Source: Candidatus Synechococcus calcipolaris G9
Lineage (GTDB): Bacteria > Cyanobacteriota > Cyanobacteriia > Thermosynechococcales > Thermosynechococcaceae
Assembly: GCF_029582805.1 (NCBI RefSeq)
Contig: NZ_JAKKUT010000008.1
Coordinates: 1-64,000, forward strand
Length of the DNA: 64,000 nt
Reading direction: 5' to 3'
The notes under the pieces were generated by a model, which did no database searches, was not told the DNA's origin, and was given only the letters and a program-made list of their open reading frames with translations. Positions 9,211 to 18,215 of this stretch are shown in pieces (the first letter of the stretch is position 1; every line of letters begins with the position of its first letter). The position numbers were made by a program, and so were the translations under genes.

Positions 9211-10572
9211 TTGGCACACCCCCAGACATCATCGCCTGAATCTTCATCGCCTGAATTCTCATCGGGGTCGTCCCCTTATTTTCTGGGCTTAGATTTTGGT
9301 ACCTCCGGGGTCCGTAGTGTGGTGATTGATGCCGCTGGGGTGGCGATCGCCACCCAGGAAATCCGTTGGCCAATTGTTCCCCTGTCCGACTATCCTGCTC
9401 TCTGGCAAGACACCCTGTGGCAGTTAATTTTAGGGATTCCCGAAAACCTGCGATCGCAGTTGGGCCGCATTGCTATTGATGGCACCTCAGGCACGGTGTT
9501 ATTCTGTGATGCCCAGGGACAGCCCCAGGTAGAACCCCTGCTATACAACGACGATCGCCCTCGGGACTGTTTACCCCAGTTGGGGGCGATCGCCCCGGCG
9601 AATCATGTGGTTCTAAGTGCCACCTCCAGCCTGGCAAAGTTACTGTGGTGGCGATCGCAGCAGGATCATGCTGGGCGATCAAGGGTGAAATACCTGCTCC
9701 ATCAAGCCGATTGGCTGGGCTTTTTACTCCATGGTCAACTGGGGATCAGTGACTATCACAATTGCCTAAAACTGGGTTACGACCCTACCACCCTCAGCTA
9801 TCCTGACTGGTTTGATCACCCCGACCTAGTAGACCTTAAACCCCTACTTCCCCAGGGGGTCACTCCGGGCCAGGCGATCGCCCCCATTGCACCCCCCCCT
9901 ATTGCCCCATCCCGATTCCTCGGCCTACCCAAGGACTGTCAAATCTGTGCCGGAACCACCGATAGTATTGCCGCATTTTTGGCCAGTGGCGTGAGTCAAC
10001 CGGGGCAAGGGGTTACATCCTTGGGATCAACCCTGGTTCTAAAACTCCTGAGTCGTTATCCCGTGGGCGATCGGGCGGCGGGTATTTATAGCCATCGTCT
10101 TGGGGATTACTGGCTGGTGGGTGGGGCATCTAACTGTGGCGGTGCCATTCTCCGAAAATTTTTTACTGATCAGGAAATAAATGACCTCAGTCAACGGATC
10201 AACCCTCACCAGTCTACCCAGTTGGATTATTATCCGCTCTTAGCACCTGGGGAGCGGTTTCCCATCAATGATCCTGATTACCAGCCCCGTTTAGACCCCC
10301 GCCCTGAAGATGACACTCTGTTTTTACAGGGACTCCTGGAAAGTTTGGCCCGGATCGAGGCGGAGGGGTATCACCGCTTGGCCCAATTAGGGGCATCTCC
10401 CCTGATCGAGGTGTATACCGCTGGGGGCGGCGCAAAAAATGAAACTTGGCAACAGATTCGCCAGGCTTACCTCCAGGTTCCGGTGCAGAGATCGCCCCAT
10501 CCAGAAGCAGCCTATGGAGCAGCCCGATTGGCTCAACGGGGATTATCGTTTCTCCAAAAAAACTATGTATGA
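9211..10572 (+). CDS. FGGY-family sugar kinase, probable D-ribulose kinase
   Basis: 453 residues. N-terminal FGGY phosphate-binding segment GLDFGTSGVRSVVIDAAG, a second domain with GTTDSIAAFLASG and SLGSTLVLKLLS, and the adenosine loop YTAGGGAKNETW. It resembles the short cyanobacterial/plant group (Arabidopsis XK1, Synechococcus SePSK) reported to phosphorylate D-ribulose, rather than bacterial xylulokinases. The TTG start at 9211 is chosen because an AGGGAGGG ribosome site precedes it and no ATG lies near. Placement after gnd supports a product of ribulose-5-phosphate. The exact substrate is inferred. Confidence 0.85.
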   Translation: MAHPQTSSPESSSPEFSSGSSPYFLGLDFGTSGVRSVVIDAAGVAIATQEIRWPIVPLSDYPALWQDTLWQLILGIPENLRSQLGRIAIDGTSGTVLFCDAQGQPQVEPLLYNDDRPRDCLPQLGAIAPANHVVLSATSSLAKLLWWRSQQDHAGRSRVKYLLHQADWLGFLLHGQLGISDYHNCLKLGYDPTTLSYPDWFDHPDLVDLKPLLPQGVTPGQAIAPIAPPPIAPSRFLGLPKDCQICAGTTDSIAAFLASGVSQPGQGVTSLGSTLVLKLLSRYPVGDRAAGIYSHRLGDYWLVGGASNCGGAILRKFFTDQEINDLSQRINPHQSTQLDYYPLLAPGERFPINDPDYQPRLDPRPEDDTLFLQGLLESLARIEAEGYHRLAQLGASPLIEVYTAGGGAKNETWQQIRQAYLQVPVQRSPHPEAAYGAARLAQRGLSFLQKNYV

Positions 10573-10619
10573 TGGGGTATAAGCAATTTTTAGATTTTTT
10601 TAATTTGTGACCTGTGATT

Positions 10620-10910
10620 ATGCCTACCACCCTTCCCCAAGAACGGCAATCCCAGACCATTGAACGTAAGCCCTACCCCAACTATAAGGTGATTGTCCTC
10701 AACGATGATTTCAATACCTTTCAACACGTTGCCGCCTGCCTAATGAAATATATCCCCAATATGAGTCAGGAACGGGCCTGGGAATTGACGAACGAAGTCC
10801 ACTATCAAGGGTTGGCGATCGTTTGGGTGGGGCCCCAAGAGCAGGCGGAACTTTACCACATGCAACTTCAGCGGGCGGGCCTGACCATGGCCCCCATCGA
10901 ACCTGAATAG
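10620..10910 (+). CDS. clpS: ATP-dependent Clp protease adaptor ClpS
   Basis: 96 residues with the ClpS core YKVIVLNDDFNTFQHV, helix ERAWELTNEVHYQG, and WVGPQEQAELYHMQL. NDD and the following Phe form the N-degron pocket in the family. It delivers proteins with destabilising N-termini to ClpCP. A GTG at 10614 two codons upstream is an alternative start. The gene faces glyS convergently with 24 nt between stops. Confidence 0.95.
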   Translation: MPTTLPQERQSQTIERKPYPNYKVIVLNDDFNTFQHVAACLMKYIPNMSQERAWELTNEVHYQGLAIVWVGPQEQAELYHMQLQRAGLTMAPIEPE

Positions 10911-10934
10911 CAGCTATTTCTATTTGACGAGTTG

Positions 10935-13100
10935 CTATTTAACGATTTCGCCAAAGTCCCCTAGCACCCCGCCAATATTTCGCAACAGGGAGAGTAACCC
11001 TAGGCGATTGGCTTTAATCACTGGATCTGGGGCCATGACTAAGACACTTTCGGGGCCATCAAAGAAGCGGCTGACAATGGGAGCGAGGGCCCCTAAAACC
11101 GCAATAATCTGCCCATAATCTCCCTGATCTTGGGCGGTTTTCACCGTTGGTAAGGTGTCTTGAAGAGCTTGGTAAAACTCCCGTTCAATGGGTTCCTGAA
11201 GCTTGTCGATCGCAATGCCCTCTAAACTTAGGGTGTGGCGTTCCACCGTTCCTTGCCGCGCTAACCGAGCCGCCCGATTCACCGTGGCATAGATGGGTTG
11301 GAGGCTGCCCTCTTGACGCATTCGTTGTAAAAACTGGGCGCGATCGCGGGCATCTAGGACATCCCCTAGGACTTGGGCGGTTGCCGAAGCATCGCTATTT
11401 CCGAGGACGGCATTCACCAGATCGTAGTCAATTGGGTGGGTGGGGTCTTCCTCTAGGAGTGTCCGCAGGCGTTGACCGAAAAAGTCCTGAAGCTGATCTT
11501 GGAGTTGGCTGGGGTTCGCGGTCTTTGGGTAGGTTTGGCAAAAGTGCTGACTGGTTTCCTGGAGCACCTGATGCAGATTCAGGGGTAAACGGGCTTCCCA
11601 GAGAATTAAAAGGACGGCATTGGCGGCCCGCCGCAAGGCAAAGGGATCGGAAGAGCCAGTGGGAATTTGACCTAAACCAAATAGACAGGTCAGGGTATCC
11701 AGGCGATCGGCTAGGCCCACCACCTGACCCGTGAGACTTTCGGGGAGGCGATCGCCCCCATGGCGGGGTAAGTAATGGTCAAAAATTCCCTGGGAGACGG
11801 CGGCCGACTCGCCACTTTTTTCAGCATAGACTTGGCCCATTCGCCCCTGAAGCTCTGGAAATTCCCCTACCATTTGGCTGACGAGATCATTTTTGCACAG
11901 CTCGGCCGTGCGTTGAATCTCATTTTTCTGCTTGGGTTTGAGTTTCAGGTGATCGGCGATCGCCCCAGCTAGGGCTTGAATCCGCGCCATCTTTGCGGCC
12001 ATGGATCCCAATTCATCCTGGAATGTAACCGTTTCTAGTTTAGTGCCGTAGTCGGCTAGGGGCTTAGCCAGATCTGCCTGGTAGAAAAACTGGCCATCGG
12101 CTAACCGGGCCCGAATCACCCGCTCGTTTCCCTGGCGAATGATGTCAGCGGCCTGGGGATCCCCATTGCTAATGGTAATAAAGTGGGGTAGCAGCTTCGT
12201 GTGGGCGCGATCGCCATAGACAGGAAAATATCGCTGGTGGGTCACCATCACCGTGGTAATCACCTCTGGGGGTAAGGCTAAAAATTCCGGCTCAAAATTG
12301 CCTAGGACGGCGGTGGGCCATTCCACTAAATGGGTGACTTCGTTGAGGAGGGTCTCGGTGATGTCCGTGTAACCCTTCACCGTGTTTGCCCGATCATTCA
12401 CCTGGTCAATAATTTTTGCTTTCCGTTCCTCAGGATCAACCTCAATGTACCCCTGGGCCATAGTCTCCCCATAGTCTTGGGCCCGCTCTAGGGTGATGGG
12501 ATCGGCGGCTAACACCCGGTGGCCCCAGGTCTGGCGATCGCTGGTGATTTTTACCGACTGACTTTCTAAGGTCACGGGTAAGACCTGATCATCCCAGAGA
12601 GCTACCAGCCAGCGAATGGGTCGGGAAAAACGCAGTTCTCCATCACTCCAACGCATAAATCGCGGCCCCTCTAGTTGGCTAATCCAGTTGGGAATCCATT
12701 CTGATAATAGGGTTGGCGTGGCCTGGCCCCTCAGGGTTTGCTTCAGAAAAACCACATCCCCCTTTTCTGTACTCCGAATCTCTATATCCTCTAGGACGGC
12801 CTGGCGCGATCGCAAAAACCCCTGTAATGCCTTTGTTGGCTCTCCGTTCTTAAAGGCAATAGCCGCTGCGGGGCCCTTCACCTCACTGTGTTGGTCGGGT
12901 TGTTGCGCTGGTAAGCCGTCTAAAACCAGCACCAATCGCCGTGGCGTACCCAAAACATTGACCGTTGCCCCCAATCCGTGATCCTGTAAATGGGCAGGAA
13001 TCATCCGCTGCCACTGGGCGATCGCTGATTGGACAAAACTAGCGGGTAAATCTTCCGTTCCCACTTCTAGAAGAAAACTATGTTGGCTTGAGTCAGTCAT
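10935..13100 (-). CDS. glyS: glycyl-tRNA synthetase beta subunit
   Basis: 721 residues, the normal length for the beta chain of the tetrameric alpha2beta2 bacterial enzyme. It begins SFLLEVGTEDLPASFV, typical of the family, and contains VMVTHQRYFPVYG and the HD-like QMVGEFPELQGRMGQVYA segment near the middle; the C-terminal ~150 residues form the anticodon-binding part. The catalytic alpha subunit (glyQ) is not in this window. The start ATG at 13100 lies about 200 nt before the tRNA-Thr gene on the other strand. Confidence 0.97.
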   Translation of the reverse strand: MTDSSQHSFLLEVGTEDLPASFVQSAIAQWQRMIPAHLQDHGLGATVNVLGTPRRLVLVLDGLPAQQPDQHSEVKGPAAAIAFKNGEPTKALQGFLRSRQAVLEDIEIRSTEKGDVVFLKQTLRGQATPTLLSEWIPNWISQLEGPRFMRWSDGELRFSRPIRWLVALWDDQVLPVTLESQSVKITSDRQTWGHRVLAADPITLERAQDYGETMAQGYIEVDPEERKAKIIDQVNDRANTVKGYTDITETLLNEVTHLVEWPTAVLGNFEPEFLALPPEVITTVMVTHQRYFPVYGDRAHTKLLPHFITISNGDPQAADIIRQGNERVIRARLADGQFFYQADLAKPLADYGTKLETVTFQDELGSMAAKMARIQALAGAIADHLKLKPKQKNEIQRTAELCKNDLVSQMVGEFPELQGRMGQVYAEKSGESAAVSQGIFDHYLPRHGGDRLPESLTGQVVGLADRLDTLTCLFGLGQIPTGSSDPFALRRAANAVLLILWEARLPLNLHQVLQETSQHFCQTYPKTANPSQLQDQLQDFFGQRLRTLLEEDPTHPIDYDLVNAVLGNSDASATAQVLGDVLDARDRAQFLQRMRQEGSLQPIYATVNRAARLARQGTVERHTLSLEGIAIDKLQEPIEREFYQALQDTLPTVKTAQDQGDYGQIIAVLGALAPIVSRFFDGPESVLVMAPDPVIKANRLGLLSLLRNIGGVLGDFGEIVK

Positions 13101-13302
13101 GGCGTATTATTGCTATTCGTTTCGTTTTTGTTTTGTACGTGTGTTGTTGCATCCTTGGAAGACCTGTTGCGATCAATCCAGTGTCAACGACTCGGATCAA
13201 TCCAGTTTTTTTACCCTCAGTCTTCAAGTTTATAACTCTCTGGCGTAAGTCCTGGTTAAAATAGGTGTACGTTATGAATCATGATTGATCGTGATTGATC
13301 AC

Positions 13303-13376
<74 letters not shown>

Positions 13377-13492
13377 CCCCAAAAAAACCTAAAAAACCCA
13401 GTAAAATCAATGGTTTCAGGCTCTCGCGTGATAAAGGGAATGTATTTTTCTCTCAAGGAATTAGATATTGTTAGGGGTATTTGGGCATAGTT

Positions 13493-13512
13493 TTGGGGTA
13501 GATATGGGGTAA
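13493..13512 (+). repeat. left copy of end motif, possible integrase arm site
   Basis: TTGGGGTAGATATGGGGTAA, matching 19 of 20 bases at 20532-20551 near the other end in the same orientation. It contains two GGGGTA words 10 bp apart, and a third lies about 20 bp upstream. Position about 120 bp inside attL suggests an arm-type site for integrase or excisionase. Confidence 0.5.
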
Positions 13513-13528
13513 TGCTCTAGGGCATGAT

Positions 13529-13560
13529 GGGTACAAGGTTGATACACGGAGTTTGTACCC
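13529..13560 (+). promoter_or_regulatory. inverted repeat over the integrase ribosome-binding site
   Basis: GGGTACAA (13529-13536) and TTGTACCC (13553-13560) are perfect 8-base inverted copies 16 nt apart. The ribosome site CGGAG lies in the loop and the ATG at 13562 follows immediately. It could be a dimeric operator for autoregulation, or an RNA hairpin masking translation of the integrase. Confidence 0.5.
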
Positions 13561-13561
13561 C

Positions 13562-14716
13562 ATGGCTAAGACGGCAACCAAGGCAAAGAAGGGTAGTGTT
13601 ACATTAAAAAACTCGAATGGCAGGTTACAACTGGTTTTCAGTTACCCCATTCTTGCCCCAAATGGTGAAACAGTACGCAAGCGGTTTTATCTGTCTACAG
13701 GGTTTGAAGATACGCCGATTAATCGTCAACGGGCCGGGGTGATTGCAGCAACAATCCAGCGAGATATTGACTACGCTGAGCTTGACACCACCCTGGAACG
13801 GTACAAGCCAGCTAGTCTTGCTGCGGGTGGTGTTTCGCCTGAGTCTATGGGGCTGTTGGCGTTGTGGCAAAAATACGTTGACTTCAAAGCACCGCAGGTA
13901 GCACCCCATACGCTCTTGAAGGATTTTTGCCAAGTACAGCGAGCGATTGAGAGGTTGCCTAGCGACTCACTGGGGGAGGCTGCCAGTATCCGTGATGGGT
14001 TGCTGGGTAATATGCCTGTTAACAGTGCCAAGCGGGTTTTGACTCAGATAAAAGCGTGTTGCAAGTGGGCGATCGCTGAAAAGCTCATCAGTGAAAATCC
14101 GTTTGCTGAAATGAAAATCACATTGCCGAAGGGTAGCGGTTCACCTGTGATTGAGCCATTCACGATGGAGGAACGCGATCGCATTCTGGAAGCATTCAGG
14201 GTACACCGATACTACAGCCACTACCATCCGCTGGTTAAATTTCTGTTTTCTACGGGCTGCCGGCCCGGTGAAGCTCTTGCATTGCAGTGGCGGCACGTTC
14301 AAGATGAGCAAATTTTGTTTGAACAGCGTTTGAGCATGACCGAGAATGGTTTGCAGGTTATCCCTGGCTTAAAGACGCAAAGGCGGCGTACATTCCCGCT
14401 TAACCAGGAATTGAAGGCATTTTTAGCTGACCTACGGGAATCATGCCAAGGTAATCCTGAAGATTACTTGTTTCTTGCCCCTGGCGGCGGGTTTCTGGAT
14501 AGCCACAATTTTTGCAATCGGGGCTGGAAAACGATACTAAGCGAGTGCGGTAGCGGATACCGCAAGCTCTATCAAACCCGCCATAGCTTTATCACCTGGC
14601 TGTGTGAGGCAAACGTCAACACGTTGGCGGTGAGCCGCTGGTGTGGGACAAGCGTCGCCATGATCGAGCGACATTACGCGGCAAGCAACCTAAACACCAT
14701 CCCACCGAGTCTATAG
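13562..14716 (+). CDS. int: tyrosine recombinase / integrase
   Basis: 384 residues from the ATG; an in-frame TTG at 13553 would add three. The N-terminal arm and SAM-like DNA-binding parts (~1-190) precede the catalytic domain. Catalytic residues visible: Arg234 in FSTGCRPGEALALQW, Arg340-His341 in YQTRHSFITW, and nucleophile Tyr372 in MIERHYAAS. The first His of the usual HxxR motif is replaced, as in many phage-type integrases. It would insert and, with an excisionase, excise the element at the tRNA-Thr 44-bp site. It lies 186 nt inside attL and reads inward. The next gene starts 2 nt after its stop. Confidence 0.95.
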   Translation: MAKTATKAKKGSVTLKNSNGRLQLVFSYPILAPNGETVRKRFYLSTGFEDTPINRQRAGVIAATIQRDIDYAELDTTLERYKPASLAAGGVSPESMGLLALWQKYVDFKAPQVAPHTLLKDFCQVQRAIERLPSDSLGEAASIRDGLLGNMPVNSAKRVLTQIKACCKWAIAEKLISENPFAEMKITLPKGSGSPVIEPFTMEERDRILEAFRVHRYYSHYHPLVKFLFSTGCRPGEALALQWRHVQDEQILFEQRLSMTENGLQVIPGLKTQRRRTFPLNQELKAFLADLRESCQGNPEDYLFLAPGGGFLDSHNFCNRGWKTILSECGSGYRKLYQTRHSFITWLCEANVNTLAVSRWCGTSVAMIERHYAASNLNTIPPSL

Positions 14717-14718
14717 GC

Positions 14719-15414
14719 ATGGAAAAATCATTAATCGCCACTTACGGCAATTTAGCTATAGTCATGATGCAAGAACTGGTAAAAACCTACCAGTTCAGTT
14801 CTAGTCAGTTTGAGATGTTCAGGGTTAAACAAGCTCAAAGGGTGGCGATCGCCCGTTGGTTACTCCATCTTGAGCATGATTATCCTAGCGAAAATTTACC
14901 TCTAGGGCTTAAGCCATTCGCCCTTGAATTACGGGAACTCCATGAGCTTCTGACAGGCTTGAGCGTATTAGATGGTAATTTGCCTGATGCCGATTTTTGG
15001 TGGCTTGAGATTGTCAAGGAACGGCAATTCGTCTGGTTTATGGGCACACTTAGCGATCGCCGCGCGTATGTGAACAAGGCTAGTTTCTTGAGATTCACTC
15101 AAACGTACATTGAACGGTTAGAAAGTTTTGACCCGACACCTGAGGCTAAATCATACAAACAGACACATCCAACACCTGCCGAGGATTTATTGATGAGTGT
15201 GGTGCAATTCCATGTAAGGGCAGGCGACTGGCAGGATAACGACACATTTAGCGTCCCATATCGAAAATGGCTTAAATCCATGTTGGCGATCGCTAATGCA
15301 ATTTACAAACATCCGTCATTCGTACCCGTGATCTCCGATGGGTCAGGACAAATCATACTGGGGCAAAAAGGCCGTCAGCGGGACGATACTAAGGCTGATC
15401 TGCCTGACCTGTGA
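14719..15414 (+). CDS. hypothetical protein of the element, coupled to the integrase
   Basis: 231 residues beginning MEKSLIATYGNLAIVMMQEL. Start chosen at the ATG two bases after the integrase stop; a longer frame from 14641 would overlap int by 76 nt and is unlikely. Mostly helical and soluble in appearance, rich in Leu and aromatic residues, with no membrane segment, nucleotide motif or metal-binding cluster that I can see. No family recognised. Coupling to int suggests joint expression, perhaps in control of integration or excision. Confidence 0.7.
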   Translation: MEKSLIATYGNLAIVMMQELVKTYQFSSSQFEMFRVKQAQRVAIARWLLHLEHDYPSENLPLGLKPFALELRELHELLTGLSVLDGNLPDADFWWLEIVKERQFVWFMGTLSDRRAYVNKASFLRFTQTYIERLESFDPTPEAKSYKQTHPTPAEDLLMSVVQFHVRAGDWQDNDTFSVPYRKWLKSMLAIANAIYKHPSFVPVISDGSGQIILGQKGRQRDDTKADLPDL

Positions 15415-15514
15415 AGCCGTATAACCAAAATTGCAACATTAGAAACCGCGATCGCTGACTTTTGAACGATTTTACTTTAACAGCGGTACAACATTGACTT
15501 TCCCTTAGGAGAAA

Positions 15515-15650
15515 ACATTAAAACGCTCTTAAAGTAAAATCTGTAACGTAGTCACAGAGCCGGTTTCAGGATTTACGCTCTTGAAGCTCATTCAAAAATA
15601 TTAAACTTCTCTTGAGTAATAATCTGTAACGTATTCATAGAGCGGGTTTT
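15515..15650 (+). repeat. left repeat cluster: two ~55-bp imperfect repeats (A, B)
   Basis: In the gene-free stretch 15415-15846, copy A (15515-15570) and copy B (15598-15650) share ATTAAA, a CTCTT-rich block, AATCTGTAACGTA and AGAGC in the same order, 83 bp apart. Similarity to the right cluster extends leftwards to about 15475 (TTTAAC...GACTTTCCC). The cluster lies upstream of the small DNA-binding gene and the helicase-like gene, where replication iterons or operators are expected. Confidence 0.75.
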
Positions 15651-15846
15651 GCATTTTATTTTTTATGTTTATCTAGCTGATTTTACGATTTTTCTAATTG
15701 TTGATAACTAGATTCTGATTACTAATAGCTTGCCTGTTAGTTGCTATCGGCTATTGTCATGCCGTGAAATATTAAGAAATGTTACAATCTTTTGATTAAT
15801 TCTACTCTACGGCACAAGCAAGGGCAGGAAGTTAAGCTGATTTTAG

Positions 15847-16104
15847 TTGAGTTCAGGTTTTTTCAAATTGATTAAAGTAAAACAGCTATCTGCTCGATCT
15901 GGACTCAGTAGAGACTTTTGGAAGTGCGCCAGGCTGGGGTCAGCACCCAAGGGAATTAAACCCCAACTAATCGAAGGCTTCCACTATTATCGGATTAGTT
16001 TGCGCACAGTTTTATACGAAGAAGATCGCTGTTTGGAGTGGCTGAAAATTCGCAATAATCCTAAGGCTCTGCAACAGCACCTTGCCCAAGCCTTGCAACC
16101 GTAA
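15847..16104 (+). CDS. small DNA-binding protein, excisionase/AlpA-like (tentative)
   Basis: 85 residues from a TTG start. A helix-turn-helix-like N-terminal half (VKQLSARSGLSRDFWKCAR) leads to GFHYYRISLRTVLYEEDRCLEWL, the pattern of winged-helix excisionases in which a beta wing carrying an Arg is followed by a helix ending in Trp-Leu. Position between the integrase unit and the replication gene matches AlpA/Xis regulators of satellites. It might control excision or the replication promoter. Identification rests on a weak motif. Confidence 0.6.
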   Translation: MSSGFFKLIKVKQLSARSGLSRDFWKCARLGSAPKGIKPQLIEGFHYYRISLRTVLYEEDRCLEWLKIRNNPKALQQHLAQALQP

Positions 16105-16163
16105 AAACGAGAAAACCCCGAAGGAGATCGGGGTTAAATTGTTGATAATAACTTGGTGACATT

Positions 16164-17459
16164 ATGGCATATTTTGACGATGAGCAACTTGATTTTGAAC
16201 CAGGTCTCTACGAGGCGATTTTTGAAGGTTTCTCAAAACCTTTAGAACTACCAAAAAAACAACCAGAACTGGTCACGATTAACCGAGAGGATTATATCAG
16301 AGAAATCAAAGCCTACGAGCGGAAAATAAATCAAATCAGGCGCGATCAGGAATCGATTCCTGATTGCTTGGCGTATCGAGAGCGATTAGAAGTGATTGCA
16401 GCGATCGCTGACCCGATTGATCGAAGTTTTGCCACTATCGAGTTAGCAAAACTCCTAAGAGTATCACCCAGTTTGCTGGAGCGAGATTTAAGCAAGTTAG
16501 AATCTAAAAACAGAGCAACAGACACATCCGAAGTAATCACCTGGGCTGAACTTTATAATCGCGAACAGGAGGATTTAGACTGGCTCGTTCACGGGCTGTT
16601 ACCTGTTGGAGAAACGGTTATTTTGATTGCCGAACCCAAGTGTGGCAAAACCCTTTTTGCTGTTGATTTGACCCATGCAATTATTGAGGGCCATGATTTT
16701 TTGAGTCACAAAACCAAACAGGGGAAAGTCCTATTTATCTCGGTTGATGAGTCGTTGCGATCGACCGAGTACAAGCTCAGGAATAGAAACTTTTCGCCGA
16801 GTGAAAACCTAGGAATTTTGTCAAAATTTAACCTAGAAAACCTCGATTCCCTTGAGAAGGAATTAATCGATTTCCAACCTGATTTGGTTGTCCTGGATTC
16901 CCTCAGAGCGGCGGCTAGGGGTTCAACTATTAGCGAAAATTCTGCCGAGTTTGCAGATAAAATCTATGACCTAAAAATGCTTTTCACTAACCACAAAGCC
17001 GCTGGCATCATCATCCACCATTCCACCAAATCTAAGGAACAGGAAGGGGTCAGCAAAGTTCGGGGTAACAGCGCGATCGCTGGTGCAGCTTGGGGGGTTT
17101 GGCAGCTTCAAAACGACAAATCCTGGGACAATTCAATTACGTCAATTAAGGAATTTTCGTATCAGTTAAGGGATGCTGAATCAGGAAACTTTTCTATCAA
17201 ATTGAATCCCGATGATTTTGCATGGCAAAAAATTGAAGATCACTGCGATCGAGCCGACAACAACCTATTGAATCAGGTAATTGATTTTTTAACTAAGGAA
17301 AAACCAAAAGCATTCGAGCGGGAGGAGATCGCAAACGCGCTACAGGTGAACGATCGCAGCTTAAAGTTTGTGTTAGCTAAGGGGTTAAAAACAGGGCAAA
17401 TTAGCAAACGGAAAAGTGAGACAAATTTACGGAAAGCTGTTTATTTCATTGGAGAATAA
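16164..17459 (+). CDS. RepA/RecA-fold AAA ATPase, probable replicative helicase of the element
   Basis: 431 residues. Residues ~66-112 resemble the helical domain near the DnaG C-terminus (DPIDRSFATIELAKLLRVSPSLLERDL). A RecA-like core follows: Walker A AEPKCGKT at 156-163, SVDES at 193-197, Walker B LVVLDS at 241-246, and the HH pair at 285-286 typical of plasmid RepA and related hexameric helicases (AAA_25). The C-terminal ~80 residues form a winged-helix-like region (EREEIANALQVNDRSLKFVLAKGL). It most likely unwinds the element's origin. A 7-bp hairpin (16114-16135) sits just upstream. The next gene starts 2 nt after the stop. Confidence 0.82.
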   Translation: MAYFDDEQLDFEPGLYEAIFEGFSKPLELPKKQPELVTINREDYIREIKAYERKINQIRRDQESIPDCLAYRERLEVIAAIADPIDRSFATIELAKLLRVSPSLLERDLSKLESKNRATDTSEVITWAELYNREQEDLDWLVHGLLPVGETVILIAEPKCGKTLFAVDLTHAIIEGHDFLSHKTKQGKVLFISVDESLRSTEYKLRNRNFSPSENLGILSKFNLENLDSLEKELIDFQPDLVVLDSLRAAARGSTISENSAEFADKIYDLKMLFTNHKAAGIIIHHSTKSKEQEGVSKVRGNSAIAGAAWGVWQLQNDKSWDNSITSIKEFSYQLRDAESGNFSIKLNPDDFAWQKIEDHCDRADNNLLNQVIDFLTKEKPKAFEREEIANALQVNDRSLKFVLAKGLKTGQISKRKSETNLRKAVYFIGE

Positions 17460-17461
17460 AA

Positions 17462-17743
17462 ATGTTAGATTTTAGTGGCAAAACGATCGCCGAGCGGCGG
17501 GAAATGGTACAGGCTCACCGGAAAAAATCGATTCAAGAAGCATTGATGCTACCCTTGGATGAATCGATTTATGAGCAGGTTGAGATTTGCCGTCTGGCGA
17601 TCGCTGGGGGAGGTTTGCTTACTCGCAAAGCCTTTCTAAAACTGGTTCACTTCTATGGCATTGAATTGATTAACGAGATTGAGTCAGGACTGATACAGGG
17701 TGACATCAATCTAATTCGCCAAAATATCACCGCGATTGAATAG
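17462..17743 (+). CDS. small hypothetical protein, coupled to the helicase-like gene
   Basis: 93 residues, soluble and helical, starting MLDFSGKTIAERREMVQAHR two bases after the preceding stop, so translation is probably coupled. A central segment (LAIAGGGLLTRKAFLKLV) is mildly hydrophobic but does not form a membrane span. No known family seen. It may be a helicase loader or accessory factor by position, which is a guess. Confidence 0.6.
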   Translation: MLDFSGKTIAERREMVQAHRKKSIQEALMLPLDESIYEQVEICRLAIAGGGLLTRKAFLKLVHFYGIELINEIESGLIQGDINLIRQNITAIE

Positions 17744-17820
17744 CGGCGATCGCTCGTTTTGTGTTCCCTACTCTCAATGAAACAAAGGTATAATTTACTT
17801 ATCTAAAGGAGATTTTTCCT

Positions 17821-18210
17821 GTGGAATTAACAAGCGAAACACGGTTAGAACGCCAACTTAAAAGCAAGCTGAAAAACCTGCTTTTGAAAGACCATTTTCG
17901 GGAAATGGGGGGAGACCCAGATTCCTTTCAGGATTGGAGTCGAGCAGTCGATAAACACTTTGAAATTGACGGAGTTGGCGATTTAACAACCACCAGCGGC
18001 AAGCCGATTAACGCAGCGATCGCTGAATTGCGGCAAACTTCAAACCTAATTGATTCACCGTTTCAAAAGCAACAAAAACAGTCTGGTGGTGAACTGGCGG
18101 CTGACGGTGTGACTTACTACCATCATTCTCAACTGAATGAAATCATCAAAGCTGACCCGTATGGCGCGCCACAGAAAATCCGTGAAGGCAAAATCAAATT
18201 TAGGAGCTAA
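17821..18210 (+). CDS. hypothetical protein of the element
   Basis: 129 residues from a GTG preceded by AAAGGAGATTTT, a clear ribosome site. The N-terminus is a charged helix (TRLERQLKSKLKNLLLKDHF), followed by a polar middle and a C-terminal YYHHSQLNEIIKADPYG segment. No motif identifies its function. It lies 5 nt before the terminase-like gene, so the two are likely one transcription unit. Confidence 0.6.
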   Translation: MELTSETRLERQLKSKLKNLLLKDHFREMGGDPDSFQDWSRAVDKHFEIDGVGDLTTTSGKPINAAIAELRQTSNLIDSPFQKQQKQSGGELAADGVTYYHHSQLNEIIKADPYGAPQKIREGKIKFRS

Positions 18211-18215
18211 AAATC

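Noticed and set aside
10924-11118. Plus-strand open frame after clpS.
   Set aside because: It is antisense to the 3' end of glyS and lacks a ribosome site.
11147-11734. 195-codon open frame on the plus strand inside glyS.
   Set aside because: It lies wholly antisense to a well-conserved gene, and its composition is that of a mirrored coding frame.
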